This document shows positions 1 through 9,727 of a DNA stretch of 64,000 bases, piece after piece. A program made the translations under genes and the position numbers. Positions within the stretch are counted from its first letter, which is position 1. Every line of letters starts with the position of its first letter. Source of the DNA: Nesterenkonia lutea. Its GTDB lineage: Bacteria > Actinomycetota > Actinomycetes > Actinomycetales > Micrococcaceae. The notes beneath the pieces are model-generated. The model saw only the letters and a list, made by a program, of their open reading frames with translations, ran no database searches and was not told where the DNA came from. The stretch spans positions 744,001-808,000 of the forward strand of contig NZ_JADBED010000001.1 of NCBI RefSeq assembly GCF_014873955.1, given 5' to 3'.

Positions 1-299
1 CGAACCGTCTCCCGGACCTCGGAATCGGCAGGAGTCTGCGATGCTACGTCCAACAGATCGGCATCATGGTCCAACAGCGTCCAGCGCTGGGACAGGTGGA
101 GCCGCGGGGCCAGCCACGCCTGGTTCGATCCGGTGCCGGCCCCCACGTCGATCACCCTGACCGACGCGGCGTCGTCGACTGCGGTGAGCCCGCGCAGCGT
201 CTCGGTCAGTGCGTCGATCAGCGGTGCGGCCTTCTCGCGGGCACGGTGGTCCGCTCGGCGTCGCTCGTCGAGCCAGTCGGCAGGCACCGGGCGAGTCAC
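1..299 (-). CDS. Class I SAM-dependent methyltransferase, C-terminus cut by window edge
   Basis: About 99 N-terminal residues are present; the rest lies left of position 1. Residues near 52-58 read VIDVGAGTGSN, the glycine-rich motif I loop that binds S-adenosylmethionine in class I methyltransferases. It is followed by an LLDHD segment, where the acidic residue that binds the SAM ribose would sit. The start is GTG at 299, overlapping the TGA stop of the upstream glycosyltransferase as GTGA, so the two are translationally coupled and probably act in one pathway. The methyl acceptor cannot be judged from this fragment. Confidence 0.75.
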   Translation of the reverse strand, partial: MTRPVPADWLDERRRADHRAREKAAPLIDALTETLRGLTAVDDAASVRVIDVGAGTGSNQAWLAPRLHLSQRWTLLDHDADLLDVASQTPADSEVRETV

Positions 300-1381
300 C
301 AATGGAGCTCCGTGCTGAGATCCTGCGCTGCTTGTGACCATGACCGCAGTCTAGCCCGGTGCATTCCGGCGGCCGTCTGCCAGCGGCGACGAAGAGTGTC
401 ATCTTCGAACCAGCGCCGCAGCGTCTGGACCCAGGCCTCCGCAGCCCCTGGATCCAGCGCGGCTCCGGGGGTGGCGAGCGACGCTCGGGACGCGGGGGCC
501 ACACCGACCAGCGCCTCCTCAGCTCCGGTGCCCGCGCCGACGAGCACGGGAATGCCGTGGGCGAGCGCCTCGGTCACCACCATGCCGTAGGTCTCGGCCA
601 CGGAGGGCAGCACAAGCAGATCGGTGCTCTGCCAGAGCTCCTCCAGCATCTGACCGGCCAGCGGGCCCGGGACGGCGACCTGTCCCGCGGGGAATCCAGC
701 CGCCGCGGCACGGACCTCCTCGGCGTAGCTGGGATCGGGACCGTCGGGTCCAGCGATCACGGCGGTCCACGGATGGTCGGTGAGCTCCCGCAGCACCTGC
801 AGCAGCAGGAGTGGGCCCTTCCGGGGAGTCAGCGCTCCCAGGAAGAGCAGCCGCCGCGGGGAGCTGCCGGTGGCCAGAGGTGCAGCGTCGACCCCGGGCT
901 CTGCCACGGAGACCCTGCGCAGTCCGTACCGTGCCTGCAGGTCATCCCGGGCCCAGCCGCTGGTGGCGACGACGACGTGCGCCGCATGCACCGCGGCACG
1001 CTCGCTCGCGGCCAGGCGCGCCTGCTCCGGGAGGCTGAGTCCGGACTCGGCGGGCAGCGGAAGATGCACCAGCACGGCGACCTCGGTGCCGGCCGCGGCT
1101 GCCTGGGCGAGCTCGGCTGGAGCCGCGGAGGCGATGATCCCATCGACGAGCACCCGAGGACTGCCGTCCAGCGCCCGGGCCAGCGCGCGACGGTCCGCAG
1201 TGCTCGGGCAGGGCCAGCTTCCCGGCACGGGCACCTCGGCGACCTCGATTCCGGTCTTGCGCCAGGCCTCGAGCACCCGCTGGTTGTAGGTGAGACCGCC
1301 GCTGGGTCCCGGCAGGTCCCGTGGAACGAGCAGCGCTCGCTGCGCCCCTCCGGGAGCCGCGTCATATGAGTGGTCCACCAT
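296..1381 (-). CDS. Family 4 glycosyltransferase (GT-B fold)
   Basis: A 361-residue protein. Near residue 180 it has FLGALTPRKG, the start of the GT-B C-terminal nucleotide-sugar domain. Near residues 262-280 it has PSVAETYGMVVTEALAHG, the E-x7-E motif of GT4 retaining transferases. No signal peptide or membrane segment is seen, so it is probably cytoplasmic. I chose ATG 1381 because a TAGTTT -10 hexamer (1389-1394, minus strand) ends 7 nt before it, as in a leaderless transcript; longer in-frame starts run through that promoter and into the divergent gene. It is coupled to the downstream methyltransferase by a GTGA overlap. Donor and acceptor are unknown; mannosyl or glucosyl transfer to a small molecule or lipid is possible. 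Confidence 0.85.
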   Translation of the reverse strand: MVDHSYDAAPGGAQRALLVPRDLPGPSGGLTYNQRVLEAWRKTGIEVAEVPVPGSWPCPSTADRRALARALDGSPRVLVDGIIASAAPAELAQAAAAGTEVAVLVHLPLPAESGLSLPEQARLAASERAAVHAAHVVVATSGWARDDLQARYGLRRVSVAEPGVDAAPLATGSSPRRLLFLGALTPRKGPLLLLQVLRELTDHPWTAVIAGPDGPDPSYAEEVRAAAAGFPAGQVAVPGPLAGQMLEELWQSTDLLVLPSVAETYGMVVTEALAHGIPVLVGAGTGAEEALVGVAPASRASLATPGAALDPGAAEAWVQTLRRWFEDDTLRRRWQTAAGMHRARLRSWSQAAQDLSTELHW

Positions 1382-1478
1382 GCCGACAAAACTATCGGTT
1401 CCGTCGGCCGCAGAGACCCACCGACGGGCCGAAGCGTCGAACCTGCCTTCTCTGCGATGGACCGGTAGCGTGAGCCTC
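1382..1478. promoter_or_regulatory. Divergent leaderless promoters
   Basis: This 97-bp gap between the glycosyltransferase and the lipoprotein gene holds two back-to-back -10 hexamers: TAGTTT on the minus strand (1389-1394) and TAGCGT on the plus strand (1466-1471). Each ends exactly 7 nt before its start codon, so both transcripts should begin at or next to the start codon. No convincing -35 or operator was seen. Confidence 0.55.
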
Positions 1479-2567
1479 ATGGAGACAACAGCTGCCGCCG
1501 CCCAGAAGCTGCGCCCGGGGATCACACTGGGTGCCCTGATGCTTGCCCTGACCCTGCCAGCCTGCGGAGCGGAGGATTCCGACTCCGAGCCGGACTCTGC
1601 AGGTGCCACAGCGGAGGCCTCAGGAAGCGCCGCCTCCGGTGAGAGTTCGGGTGAGAGTTCTGCAGGTGAGGGTGCTCAGGAAGAGGAGTCTGCGGAGGCT
1701 CCGGACACGGAGGATGAGCAGTCTGAGGAACCCGGAGAGCAGCCCTCCGAAGACCAGGCCGAAGAGGAACCGCTGGAGCTTCCCGGTGGAGGGGACACGC
1801 TCTTCCCTGACCGTCGTTTTCTCGCCGCCTATGGCTCCCCGGGCATCCCCGCCCTGGGAGTCCTCGGTGAGGCGGAGGCGGAAGACACCGCTGAGCGGGT
1901 GAAGTTCTACGCAGAGCAGTACCAGAAGCACTCCGAGGAGCCGGTCCAGCCGGCCTTCGAGATCATCACCTCCGTCGCCACCGGTGATCCAGGTCCCGAT
2001 GGCGACTACTCCAACGCGCTGGATCCTGAGGTCATCGAACCCTGGGTGGAGCTCGCCGCCGAGGAGGACATCTACGTCGTGCTGGACCTGCAGCCCGGAC
2101 TCGCCACGTTCCTGGAGCAGGCGGAGCTGTATGAGGATCTTCTGGCCCAGCCCCATGTCGGGCTGGCCCTGGATTCGGAGTGGCGGCTCAGCGAGGGACA
2201 GCGGCACATGCAGCAGATCGGCACCGTCACGGCGGAAGAGATCAATGAGGTCTCCGACTGGCTGGCCGAGCTCACGGCCGAGCACGAGCTGCCGCAGAAG
2301 ATGCTGCTCCTGCACCAGTTCAAGCACACCATGATCCAGAACCGCGAAGATGTGGACACGTCCCACGAGGAGCTCGCGATCGTGCTGCACGCGGACGGGC
2401 ACGGCTCGCCGGATCTGAAGCTGGAGACCTACGAGGCCCTGCAGGAGGGTCTCAGCGAGGACATCTGGCTCGGCTGGAAGAACTTCTATGACGAGGATTC
2501 CCCGACCTTCACCTCGGAGCAGACCTACGACGTCGACCCCAAGCCGTGGTTCGTCTCCTATCAGTGA
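1479..2567 (+). CDS. Acidic secreted lipoprotein, function unknown
   Basis: A 362-residue protein. The signal peptide ends in a lipobox-like LPAC, giving a predicted lipidated Cys29. A long Glu/Ser/Ala/Pro linker (about 30-105) probably spans the cell wall. The globular domain (about 110-362) opens with LFPDRRFLAAYGSPG and contains YVVLDLQPG and LALDSEWRL, beta-strand ends carrying acidic residues in the style of a TIM-barrel hydrolase. That resemblance to a glycoside-hydrolase barrel is inference. The start at ATG 1479 is supported by TAGCGT ending 7 nt upstream; an in-frame GTG at 1470 overlaps that hexamer. It stands alone between divergent and downstream genes. I do not recognise a named family. 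Confidence 0.7.
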   Translation: METTAAAAQKLRPGITLGALMLALTLPACGAEDSDSEPDSAGATAEASGSAASGESSGESSAGEGAQEEESAEAPDTEDEQSEEPGEQPSEDQAEEEPLELPGGGDTLFPDRRFLAAYGSPGIPALGVLGEAEAEDTAERVKFYAEQYQKHSEEPVQPAFEIITSVATGDPGPDGDYSNALDPEVIEPWVELAAEEDIYVVLDLQPGLATFLEQAELYEDLLAQPHVGLALDSEWRLSEGQRHMQQIGTVTAEEINEVSDWLAELTAEHELPQKMLLLHQFKHTMIQNREDVDTSHEELAIVLHADGHGSPDLKLETYEALQEGLSEDIWLGWKNFYDEDSPTFTSEQTYDVDPKPWFVSYQ

Positions 2568-2617
2568 CCCGCATAAACTGAGCCAGATCGTTTCTAGTCA
2601 CCTCACACGGGAGCAGA

Positions 2618-3667
2618 ATGTCCACGCCTGAAACACCGCACCCCCTGGACGAGTCCGCCGTCGAGGCCAGTGTCGAACAGGCCATCGCCGCCTTCGCCGC
2701 GGCGCAGGACCTCGAAGAGCTCAAAGTCGCCCGCCTAGCCCACACCGGTGACAAGGCTCCGATCGTGCTCGCGAACCGGCAGATCGGCACGCTGGACAAG
2801 ACCGAGAAGGCCGCCGCAGGCAAGCTCCTCGGCGGCGCTCGCGGGAAGATCCAGAAGGCGCTCGCCGCGCGCACCGAGGTGCTCGAGGTCGAAGACGCCG
2901 AGCGGATCCTGGTGGAGGAGACGGTGGACGTCACCGCGGCCGGCCGCCGTCGTCCCCTCGGTGCGCGGCACCCGCTCTCCGTGCTGCAGGAACGTGTCTC
3001 CGACGTCTTCATCGCCATGGGCTGGGAGATCGCCGAAGGCCCCGAGGTGGAATCCGAGTGGTTCAACTTCGACGCCCTGAACATCGCCCCTGATCATCCC
3101 TCCCGGGAGATGCAGGACACCTTCTTCGTGGAGCCCACCGAGGCACATCTGGTGCTGCGCACCCACACCTCTCCGGTGCAGATCCGTTCCCTGCTCACCC
3201 GCGAGCTGCCGGTCTATGTGCTCTGCCCCGGCAAGACGTTCCGCACCGATGAGCTCGACGCCACCCACACCCCGGTCTTCCACCAGTTCGAGGGTCTGGC
3301 CGTGGACAAGGGCCTGACCATGGCGGATCTGAAGGGCACATTGGAACATTTCGCCCGGCAGATGTTCGGCGAGGCGGCCGCGATCCGGCTGCGCCCGAGC
3401 TACTTCCCCTTCACCGAGCCGTCCGCGGAGCTCGACGTCTGGCACCCCGAGGCCAAGGGCGGCCCGCGCTGGGTCGAGTGGGGAGGCTGCGGGATGATCA
3501 ACCCGGCCGTGCTGCGCGCCGCCGGCGTGGACCCTGAGGAGCACACCGGCTTCGCCTTCGGGATGGGGATCGAGCGCACGCTGATGTTCCGCAACGGCGT
3601 GCCCGATATGCGCGACATGATCGAGGGCGACATCCGCTTCAGCCAGCACTTCGGAATGGAGGTCTGA
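2618..3667 (+). CDS. pheS: Phenylalanyl-tRNA synthetase alpha subunit
   Basis: A 349-residue catalytic subunit of the cytoplasmic (alpha-beta)2 enzyme that charges tRNA-Phe. An N-terminal coiled-coil arm (about 1-100) precedes the class II core. FHQFEGLAVDKG (about 221-232) is motif 2 and GFAFGMGIERTLMF (about 309-322) is motif 3, which binds ATP. ATG 2618 follows a GGGAG Shine-Dalgarno. pheT follows after 3 nt, the usual operon. A possible -10 (TAAACT, 2574-2579) lies upstream with only a weak -35. I see no T-box or attenuator in the 50-bp leader. Confidence 0.97.
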   Translation: MSTPETPHPLDESAVEASVEQAIAAFAAAQDLEELKVARLAHTGDKAPIVLANRQIGTLDKTEKAAAGKLLGGARGKIQKALAARTEVLEVEDAERILVEETVDVTAAGRRRPLGARHPLSVLQERVSDVFIAMGWEIAEGPEVESEWFNFDALNIAPDHPSREMQDTFFVEPTEAHLVLRTHTSPVQIRSLLTRELPVYVLCPGKTFRTDELDATHTPVFHQFEGLAVDKGLTMADLKGTLEHFARQMFGEAAAIRLRPSYFPFTEPSAELDVWHPEAKGGPRWVEWGGCGMINPAVLRAAGVDPEEHTGFAFGMGIERTLMFRNGVPDMRDMIEGDIRFSQHFGMEV

Positions 3668-3670
3668 GAC

Positions 3671-6214
3671 ATGCGCATTCCGCTGACTTGGATTCGTGAA
3701 TACACCCAGTTCCCCGCCGAGGCCACCGCTGAGGACCTCATGGCTGAGCTGGTCAAGGTCGGGCTCGAGGAGGAGGACGTCCACCGCCCCACTGATGAGC
3801 TCGCTGGTCCGATCGTCGTCGGCGAGGTGCTGGAGAAGATCCCCGAGCCGCAGTCCAACGGCAAGACCATCAACTGGTGCCAGGTCCGCGTGGTCCCCGA
3901 GGGAGAGTCGCAGACGCTGACCCACGAGGGGATCGACCCGTCCGGAGTGCAGGGGATCGTCTGCGGCGCCCACAACTTCGAGGTCGGGGACAAGGTCGTC
4001 GTCACCCTGCCCGGCGCGGTGCTTCCCCGTGATTTCCGCATCGCCGCGCGCAAGACCTATGGCCACGTCTCCGCCGGCATGATCGCCTCCGTGCGTGAGC
4101 TGGGCATCGGCGAGGACCACGACGGCATCCTGGTGCTCTCCACGCTCGGACTGGACCCCGAGCCCGGCACCGACGCGATGGAGCTGCTGGGACTCTATGA
4201 CTCGGCGGCGGAGATCAACGTGACTCCGGACCGCGGCTACGCGTTCTCCCTGCGCGGGATCGCTCGGGAGTACTCCCACGCCACCGGCACGCCCTTCATC
4301 GATCCGGCGGAGCAGATCCAGACCGACGCCGCCGCCGGGCCCGGCCTCGAGATCACGCTCAATGACCAGGACCCCATCTATGGGGTCCAGGGCTGCAGCC
4401 GCTTCGTCACCCGCAAGGTCACCGGCATCGACCCGCAGGCACCGACCCCGCCGTGGATGGCCTCCCGGCTGCGCCTGGCCGGGATGCGTTCGATCAGCAT
4501 CGCGGTGGACGTGTCCAACTACGTGATGCTGGAACTGGGCCAGCCCAACCACTGCTACGACGCTGCCAAGCTCGACGGCGGCATCCAGGTCCGCCGCGCC
4601 GCGGCAGGCGAGAAGCTCGTCACTCTGGATGAGAAGGAACGCAGCCTGCACGTCGAGGACCTGGTGATCGCCGACCAGGCCGGGCCCGTCGGCATCGCCG
4701 GAGTCATGGGTGGTGCGCGGACCGAGGTGGATGACACCACCTCTGCGGTGATCGTGGAGGCGGCGCATTTCGACCCGATCAGCGTCAGCCGCAGCAAACG
4801 CCGGCACAAGCTCCCCTCAGAGGCCTCCAAGCGTTTCGAACGCGGAGTGGACCCGCTGCTGGCTCCCCTTGCGGCGCAGCGGGTGGTGGACCTGCTGGTC
4901 GAACTCGCAGGCGGCACCGACGCGGGCGAGCTCAGCGATGCCGGAGCACCGGTCCTGCCGGAGCCGATCCTGCTTGAGCCGGCGCTGCCGGAGAAGCTCA
5001 CCGGGGTGTCCTACACCGAGGAGCAGATCCAGCAGACACTGATCGCGATCGGGGCCGAGGTGACCCAGTCCGGGGACCAGCTGCTGGTCACCCCGCCCAG
5101 CTGGCGCCCCGATCTGACCATCCCCGCCGCCCTGGTGGAGGAGATCGCCCGGCTCGTCGGCTATGACCAGATCCCGTCCAGGCTGCCCGTGCCCCCCGCA
5201 GGCCGGGGGTTCTCCTTCTCCCAACAGCGGCGCCGCAGCGTCTATTCAGGCCTGGCCGCTGCCGGGTTCACCGAGGTGCTGAGCTATCCGTTCTACTCCG
5301 AGACGGCCAATGCCCGCTTCGGACGTCCTGAGGAGACGGAGGCGCCGCTGCCGATGCTCCGGCTGGCGAACCCCATCGCCAGCCAACAGTCCACGCTGCG
5401 GACCACGGTGCTGCCGGGTCTGCTGGAGGCGCTGCGCCGCAACGTCTCCCGCGGGTTCACCGACCTCGCGCTCTTCGAGGCCGGGATGGTCTTCCTGCCC
5501 AAGGCGCAGCTGGGATCCGCGACGATCCCTGGGCTCGGCGCCCATCCCGGCGAGGACGTGCTGGCTGATCTGGATGCAGGCATTCCGGATCAGCCGCTGC
5601 ACATCGCTGCGGTCCTCTGCGGCTCCGAGCCGGCGGAGCTGCCAGGTGCGGCAGGACGACGTCGAGACTGGGCTGACGCCATCGACGCCGCAGAGAAGGT
5701 CGCTGACCTGCTGCGGGTTCAGCTGGAGGTCGTCCAGGGCCGCCATCAGGCCTTCCATCCCGGTCGCACTGCTGAGCTGCGCCTGAGCGGGACCCGCGTG
5801 GGCCACGCCGGTGAGCTGCACCCGAAGGTGATCGAGGAGCTGGATCTTCCTGCCCGCACCTCAGTGATGGAGCTGGACCTCTCCGCGCTGATCTCCGCCG
5901 CACCGGAGCAGGTCAGCGCCGCGGCGTTCTCGACCTTCCCGCCCACCACCCAGGACGTCTCATTGATCGTGGCACAGACGCTGCCGGCGGCGACGCTGGA
6001 AGCGACACTGGCCGAAGGCGCTGGACCTCTGTTGGAGGGGATCGAGCTCTTCGACGTCTACGCGGGGGAGCACATCGAGACGGGTCATAAGTCCCTGGCC
6101 TATGCCCTGCGCTTCCGAGCGGAGGACCGCACGCTCACCGCTGAGGAGGCCTCTGAGGCCCGCGCCTCGGCGGTGGCCCTGGCGAGCGAGCGTCACGGCG
6201 CCGTGCAGCGCTAG
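3671..6214 (+). CDS. pheT: Phenylalanyl-tRNA synthetase beta subunit
   Basis: An 847-residue non-catalytic subunit that binds tRNA and edits Tyr-tRNA-Phe. Domain order is normal: a short N-terminal part, an OB-fold EMAP-like tRNA-binding domain (about 40-150), the B3/B4 editing module (about 220-400), the B5 helix-turn-helix region (about 425-495), an inactive class II-like core, and a C-terminal FDX-ACB domain starting near FPPTTQDVSLIV (about 756). Length is typical of actinobacterial PheT. It begins 3 nt after pheS and ends before a strong hairpin shared with the convergent oxidoreductase gene. Confidence 0.97.
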   Translation: MRIPLTWIREYTQFPAEATAEDLMAELVKVGLEEEDVHRPTDELAGPIVVGEVLEKIPEPQSNGKTINWCQVRVVPEGESQTLTHEGIDPSGVQGIVCGAHNFEVGDKVVVTLPGAVLPRDFRIAARKTYGHVSAGMIASVRELGIGEDHDGILVLSTLGLDPEPGTDAMELLGLYDSAAEINVTPDRGYAFSLRGIAREYSHATGTPFIDPAEQIQTDAAAGPGLEITLNDQDPIYGVQGCSRFVTRKVTGIDPQAPTPPWMASRLRLAGMRSISIAVDVSNYVMLELGQPNHCYDAAKLDGGIQVRRAAAGEKLVTLDEKERSLHVEDLVIADQAGPVGIAGVMGGARTEVDDTTSAVIVEAAHFDPISVSRSKRRHKLPSEASKRFERGVDPLLAPLAAQRVVDLLVELAGGTDAGELSDAGAPVLPEPILLEPALPEKLTGVSYTEEQIQQTLIAIGAEVTQSGDQLLVTPPSWRPDLTIPAALVEEIARLVGYDQIPSRLPVPPAGRGFSFSQQRRRSVYSGLAAAGFTEVLSYPFYSETANARFGRPEETEAPLPMLRLANPIASQQSTLRTTVLPGLLEALRRNVSRGFTDLALFEAGMVFLPKAQLGSATIPGLGAHPGEDVLADLDAGIPDQPLHIAAVLCGSEPAELPGAAGRRRDWADAIDAAEKVADLLRVQLEVVQGRHQAFHPGRTAELRLSGTRVGHAGELHPKVIEELDLPARTSVMELDLSALISAAPEQVSAAAFSTFPPTTQDVSLIVAQTLPAATLEATLAEGAGPLLEGIELFDVYAGEHIETGHKSLAYALRFRAEDRTLTAEEASEARASAVALASERHGAVQR

Positions 6215-6240
6215 TCTGCAGCGCGAGATTCAGCATCAGA

Positions 6241-6286
6241 TGCAGCTCGGCCCCGGTCCTCGCGAGAGGATCGGGGCCGAGCTGCA
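6241..6286. terminator. Two-sided hairpin terminator between pheT and qor
   Basis: A 15-bp perfect stem pairs 6241-6255 with 6272-6286, extended inward by partial GTCCTC/GAGGAT pairing with a GCGA loop. It lies between convergent pheT and the oxidoreductase, so it can serve both. There is no U-tract on either side, which is common for high-GC actinobacterial terminators. Confidence 0.75.
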
Positions 6287-6321
6287 CCAGCCGGAGCTTC
6301 TGAGTCGTGGCGGCAGCAGAC

Positions 6322-7329
6322 TCAGGCCGTGAGCACCAGCTTGCCGGTGGTGCGCCGGTTCTCCAGGTCATCGTGGGCGCGCCCCGCCTCGTCCAGCGGG
6401 TAGGCGGCGCCGATGCTGAGCTTCAGATCACCCTTCGTGAGCGAGTCGAAGAGCTCCGCGTAGCGCCAGGAGCGCTCTTCGGCATTGCGCAGGTACCAGT
6501 GTGTGGCAGGGCGGGTGAGGTAGAGGCCTCCGCGCCGGTTCAGATCCTGGGGATCCAGCGGGGGGACCTGCCCGGAGGCGCCGCCGAAGAGCACGAAGGT
6601 TCCCCGGATCGCCAGGGAGTCCAGGGAGCCGAGATAGGTGTCCCTTCCCACGCCGTCGAAGACCGCGGCCACACCTTCGCCCTTGGTGATCTCGCGGACC
6701 CGATCGGCGAAGTTCTCGTAGCCGAGCACATAGTCGGCGCCCGCAGCCTGGGCGATCTGCGCCTTCTCCTCGGTGGAGCAGGTGGTGATGACCCGCGCTC
6801 CCTTGGCCTTGAGCAGCTGGGTCAGCAGCTGCCCGACCCCGCCGGCGCCCGCGTGGGTCAGAACGGTCTCGCCGGGGGAGACCCGGTAGGTGGAGTTCAT
6901 CAGATAGTGGGCGGTGATGCCCTGCAGCGGCAGCGCCGCGGCCTGTTCGTCGGTCACCTCGTCGGGGACCGGCATGGCCTTCCCCGCGTCCACCAGGAAG
7001 TGGGAGGCGTAGGTGCCGGTGTCGGCCTCCATCGTGGTCACGCGCTGGCCCGGGGAGAGACTCTCCACTGCCTCGCCCACGGCGAGGACCCGTCCGGAGG
7101 CCTCGGTGCCAGGGGTGAACGGGTACTGCGTCGGATAGACGCCGCTGCGCTGGTAGGTCTCGATGAAGTTGACGCCCACGGCGGCGGTCTCGACCAGCAC
7201 CTGGTGGGGGCCCGGCTCCGGCAGAGCCGACTCCGTCGCGACGAGCACCTCGGGACCCCCTGCCTGCGCGGCGTGCACCACTCGTGCTCTGTCCGGCAGA
7301 TCCTCTGGGAAAACGCTCTGTTCATTCAT
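6322..7329 (-). CDS. qor: Quinone oxidoreductase (zinc-independent MDR family)
   Basis: A 335-residue NADPH-dependent medium-chain dehydrogenase/reductase of the quinone-reductase branch. It has [15 protein letters not shown], the typical QOR N-terminal motif, and [16 protein letters not shown], the Rossmann NADP-binding loop at about 150-165. The zinc-binding cysteines of alcohol dehydrogenases are absent. ATG 7329 is chosen because a TACGCT hexamer (7337-7342, minus strand) ends 7 nt before it; longer in-frame starts would read through the promoter. It is divergent from argC and convergent with pheT, so it is a single-gene unit. The physiological substrate is not known. Confidence 0.9.
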   Translation of the reverse strand: MNEQSVFPEDLPDRARVVHAAQAGGPEVLVATESALPEPGPHQVLVETAAVGVNFIETYQRSGVYPTQYPFTPGTEASGRVLAVGEAVESLSPGQRVTTMEADTGTYASHFLVDAGKAMPVPDEVTDEQAAALPLQGITAHYLMNSTYRVSPGETVLTHAGAGGVGQLLTQLLKAKGARVITTCSTEEKAQIAQAAGADYVLGYENFADRVREITKGEGVAAVFDGVGRDTYLGSLDSLAIRGTFVLFGGASGQVPPLDPQDLNRRGGLYLTRPATHWYLRNAEERSWRYAELFDSLTKGDLKLSIGAAYPLDEAGRAHDDLENRRTTGKLVLTA

Positions 7330-7385
7330 GGCGGCAAGCGTACCCAACACGGACCCGCACCGACGAAGTCTCCGGGCCAGCGCAA

Positions 7386-7425
7386 TGCATAAATATTGGA
7401 TAAGACGCATATATCCGCTTAGACT
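7386..7425 (+). promoter_or_regulatory. argC promoter with candidate ArgR box
   Basis: TGCATAAATATTGG (7386-7399) matches 10 of 14 positions of the enterobacterial-type ARG box TGAATAATTATTCA. It sits just upstream of the argC -10 hexamer TAGACT (7420-7425), which ends 7 nt before the argC start, so the message is probably leaderless. AT-rich sequence here is conspicuous against the high-GC background. Binding of ArgR plus arginine would block RNA polymerase. The operator call is inference from sequence similarity and context. Confidence 0.55.
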
Positions 7426-7432
7426 GCTGACC

Positions 7433-8464
7433 ATGACCTATAAGATCGCTGTCTCTGGAGCCTCGGGCTATGCCGGGGGAGAAGTCCTGCGGCTGCTGGC
7501 GGGCCACCCTGAGGTGGAGATCGGCGCAGTCACCGCGCATTCCAGCGCCGGGGAAAGGCTGGGCTCGCTCCAGCCTCAGCTGATCCCGCTGGCCGATCGC
7601 GTGCTGACCGAGACCACGGCGGAGAACCTCGCGGGACACGACGTCGTGTTCCTCGCGCTGCCACACGGGGCCTCAGGAGAGATCGCGGCCCAGCTGGGTG
7701 AGGACACCATCGTCATCGATGCCGCCGCTGACCACAGGCTGGAATCGGCCTCCGCCTGGGAACAGTTCTACGGCTCCGCCCATCAGGGCGCCTGGCCCTA
7801 TGGGCTGCCCGAGCTGCCGGGCCAGCGGGCCAGGCTCGCAGGTGCCCGCAGGATCGCCGTGCCCGGATGTTATCCGACCACCATCATGCTCGGCCTGGCC
7901 CCGGCGCTGGGGAGCGGCCTGGTGCAGCCGGATGACATCGTCATCGTGGCCGCCACCGGAACCTCCGGGGCGGGCAAGGCGCTCAAGCCCCACCTGCTCA
8001 GCGCCGAGGTCATCGGCGGCATGAGCCCCTATGGGGTCGGGGGCGTGCACCGGCATACACCGGAGATCGAGCAGGGACTCAGCACCGCCGCAGGTGTTCC
8101 GGTGCAGATCTCCTTCACCCCGACCCTGGCCCCGATGTCCCGCGGGATCCTGGCGACCTCCACCGCCAAGCTCGCCCCCGGGACCACGGAGGCGCAGCTG
8201 CGGGACGCCTATCGGCAGCAGTACGACGCCGAGGCCTTCGTGCATCTGCTCCCCGAGGGTCAGTGGCCGAGCACCAAACAGGTCATCGGATCCAATCACG
8301 TGACCATGCAGCTGGCCGTCGACGCGCACGCGGGCCGGGCCGTCATCGTCTCCGCCGCGGACAACCTGACCAAAGGCACTGCTGGCGGAGCCGTGCAATC
8401 GATGAACATCGCCCTGGGTCTGGACGAGACCACGGGACTCAACCTGTTGGGAGTCACGCCATGA
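7433..8464 (+). CDS. argC: N-acetyl-gamma-glutamyl-phosphate reductase
   Basis: A 343-residue cytoplasmic NADPH enzyme for step 3 of arginine synthesis, reducing N-acetylglutamyl phosphate to the semialdehyde. The Rossmann motif [14 protein letters not shown] lies near residues 9-22. The active-site cysteine is in AVPGCYPTT (about 142-150). ATG 7433 follows TAGACT by 7 nt. argJ overlaps its stop as ATGA. First gene of argCJBDFR, it should carry the main ArgR-controlled promoter. Confidence 0.96.
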   Translation: MTYKIAVSGASGYAGGEVLRLLAGHPEVEIGAVTAHSSAGERLGSLQPQLIPLADRVLTETTAENLAGHDVVFLALPHGASGEIAAQLGEDTIVIDAAADHRLESASAWEQFYGSAHQGAWPYGLPELPGQRARLAGARRIAVPGCYPTTIMLGLAPALGSGLVQPDDIVIVAATGTSGAGKALKPHLLSAEVIGGMSPYGVGGVHRHTPEIEQGLSTAAGVPVQISFTPTLAPMSRGILATSTAKLAPGTTEAQLRDAYRQQYDAEAFVHLLPEGQWPSTKQVIGSNHVTMQLAVDAHAGRAVIVSAADNLTKGTAGGAVQSMNIALGLDETTGLNLLGVTP

Positions 8465-9660
8465 GTGTCACCGCCGCTGAAGGATTCACCGCCGCCGGCG
8501 TCGCCGCCGGGCTGAAGTCTGCCGCTCCCGACGGAGCCCGGCCCCGTGATGTGGCCCTGGTGCTCAACCACGGTCCGGACAAGCACGCCGCCGCAGTGTT
8601 CACCACCAATCGGGTGGCGGCGGCACCGGTGCTGTGGTCCCAGCAGGTCATCTCCGACGGCCGCGCCGACGCCGTGGTGCTGAACTCCGGGGGTGCCAAT
8701 GCCTGCACCGGGGCGCCGGGCTTCGCCGACACGCACCAGACCGCCGAGTACGTGGCCGAGAAGCTCCAGGCCACCGGCGCCGAGGTCTCCGCCGGGGACG
8801 TGCTGGTCTGCTCCACAGGACTCATCGGGGAGCGCCTGGACATGCCCGCCCTGCTCGGCGGTGTGGCCTCCGCCGTGACGGAGCTGAACCCGGACGACGC
8901 CGCCGGACAGCGTGCGGCCCAGGCGATCATGACCACCGACTCGGTGATGAAGATCTCCAGCGCCTCCGGAGCCGAGTTCACCGTCGGAGGCATGGCCAAG
9001 GGTGCCGGCATGCTCGCCCCGGGAATGGCGACCATGCTCTCCGTGGTGACCACCGACGCCGTCATCGCGCAGGCTGATCTTGATGCCGCGCTGCGCGAAG
9101 CCGTGCGGCTGAGCTTCAACCGGGCGGACTCCGATGGCTGCATGTCCACCAATGACACCGTCATCGCCATGGCCTCGGGAGCACACCCCCAGGCTGATCC
9201 CTCCGGAGTGGACCTTGCGGAGTTTCAGGCCGCGCTGAACCAGGTGTGTCAGGATCTCGCCGCGCAGCTCATCGCCGACGCCGAGGGCGCCCATCACGAG
9301 ATCGCCATCAGCACCGTCAACGCCGCCACCGAGGAGCAGGCTGAGACCGCGAGCCGCTCGGTGGCTCGGTCGAACCTCTTCAAGACCGCGATCTTCGGGC
9401 AGGACCCCAACTGGGGTCGGATCCTCTCCGCCGTGGGGACGACCGATGTGGACTTCGATCCGAGCACCATCGATGTCGCGGTCAACGGAGTCTGGGTCTG
9501 CCGGGCCGGCGGGATCGGGGACGAGCGCTCCCTGGTGGATCTCAGCGGACGCCACGTCAAGGTGGTCATCGACCTGAAGTCCGGCGGTGCCGAGGCGACG
9601 ATCCTGACCAACGATCTCACCCACGACTATGTGCATGAGAACTCCGCCTACTCGACCTGA
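8461..9660 (+). CDS. argJ: Bifunctional ornithine acetyltransferase / N-acetylglutamate synthase
   Basis: A 399-residue proenzyme that recycles the acetyl group from N-acetylornithine to glutamate; members active with acetyl-CoA also start the pathway. The autocleavage site is visible in [14 protein letters not shown]: the Ala-Thr bond before Thr191 (codon 9031-9033) splits alpha and beta chains, and this Thr is the nucleophile. QDPNWGRI near residue 315 is also conserved. Its ATG overlaps argC by 4 nt. No argA or argE is seen here, as expected with a cyclic ArgJ pathway. Confidence 0.96.
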   Translation: MSVTAAEGFTAAGVAAGLKSAAPDGARPRDVALVLNHGPDKHAAAVFTTNRVAAAPVLWSQQVISDGRADAVVLNSGGANACTGAPGFADTHQTAEYVAEKLQATGAEVSAGDVLVCSTGLIGERLDMPALLGGVASAVTELNPDDAAGQRAAQAIMTTDSVMKISSASGAEFTVGGMAKGAGMLAPGMATMLSVVTTDAVIAQADLDAALREAVRLSFNRADSDGCMSTNDTVIAMASGAHPQADPSGVDLAEFQAALNQVCQDLAAQLIADAEGAHHEIAISTVNAATEEQAETASRSVARSNLFKTAIFGQDPNWGRILSAVGTTDVDFDPSTIDVAVNGVWVCRAGGIGDERSLVDLSGRHVKVVIDLKSGGAEATILTNDLTHDYVHENSAYST

Positions 9661-9727
9661 TCAGCGCACCGCCGCCAGGCCCTCCAGCTTCACCCCGTCC
9701 ACCCAGTCCAGCCACCCGAGGACACCG

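Noticed and set aside
2568..2617. T-box or peptide attenuator before pheS
   Set aside because: The leader is only about 50 nt, with no specifier loop, hairpin or Phe-rich short frame.
2735..4807. Very long open frame on the minus strand opposite pheS/pheT
   Set aside because: It is a shadow caused by high third-position GC in pheST; the translation is His/Gly/Leu/Asp-rich with no domain, and pheS and pheT are unmistakable.
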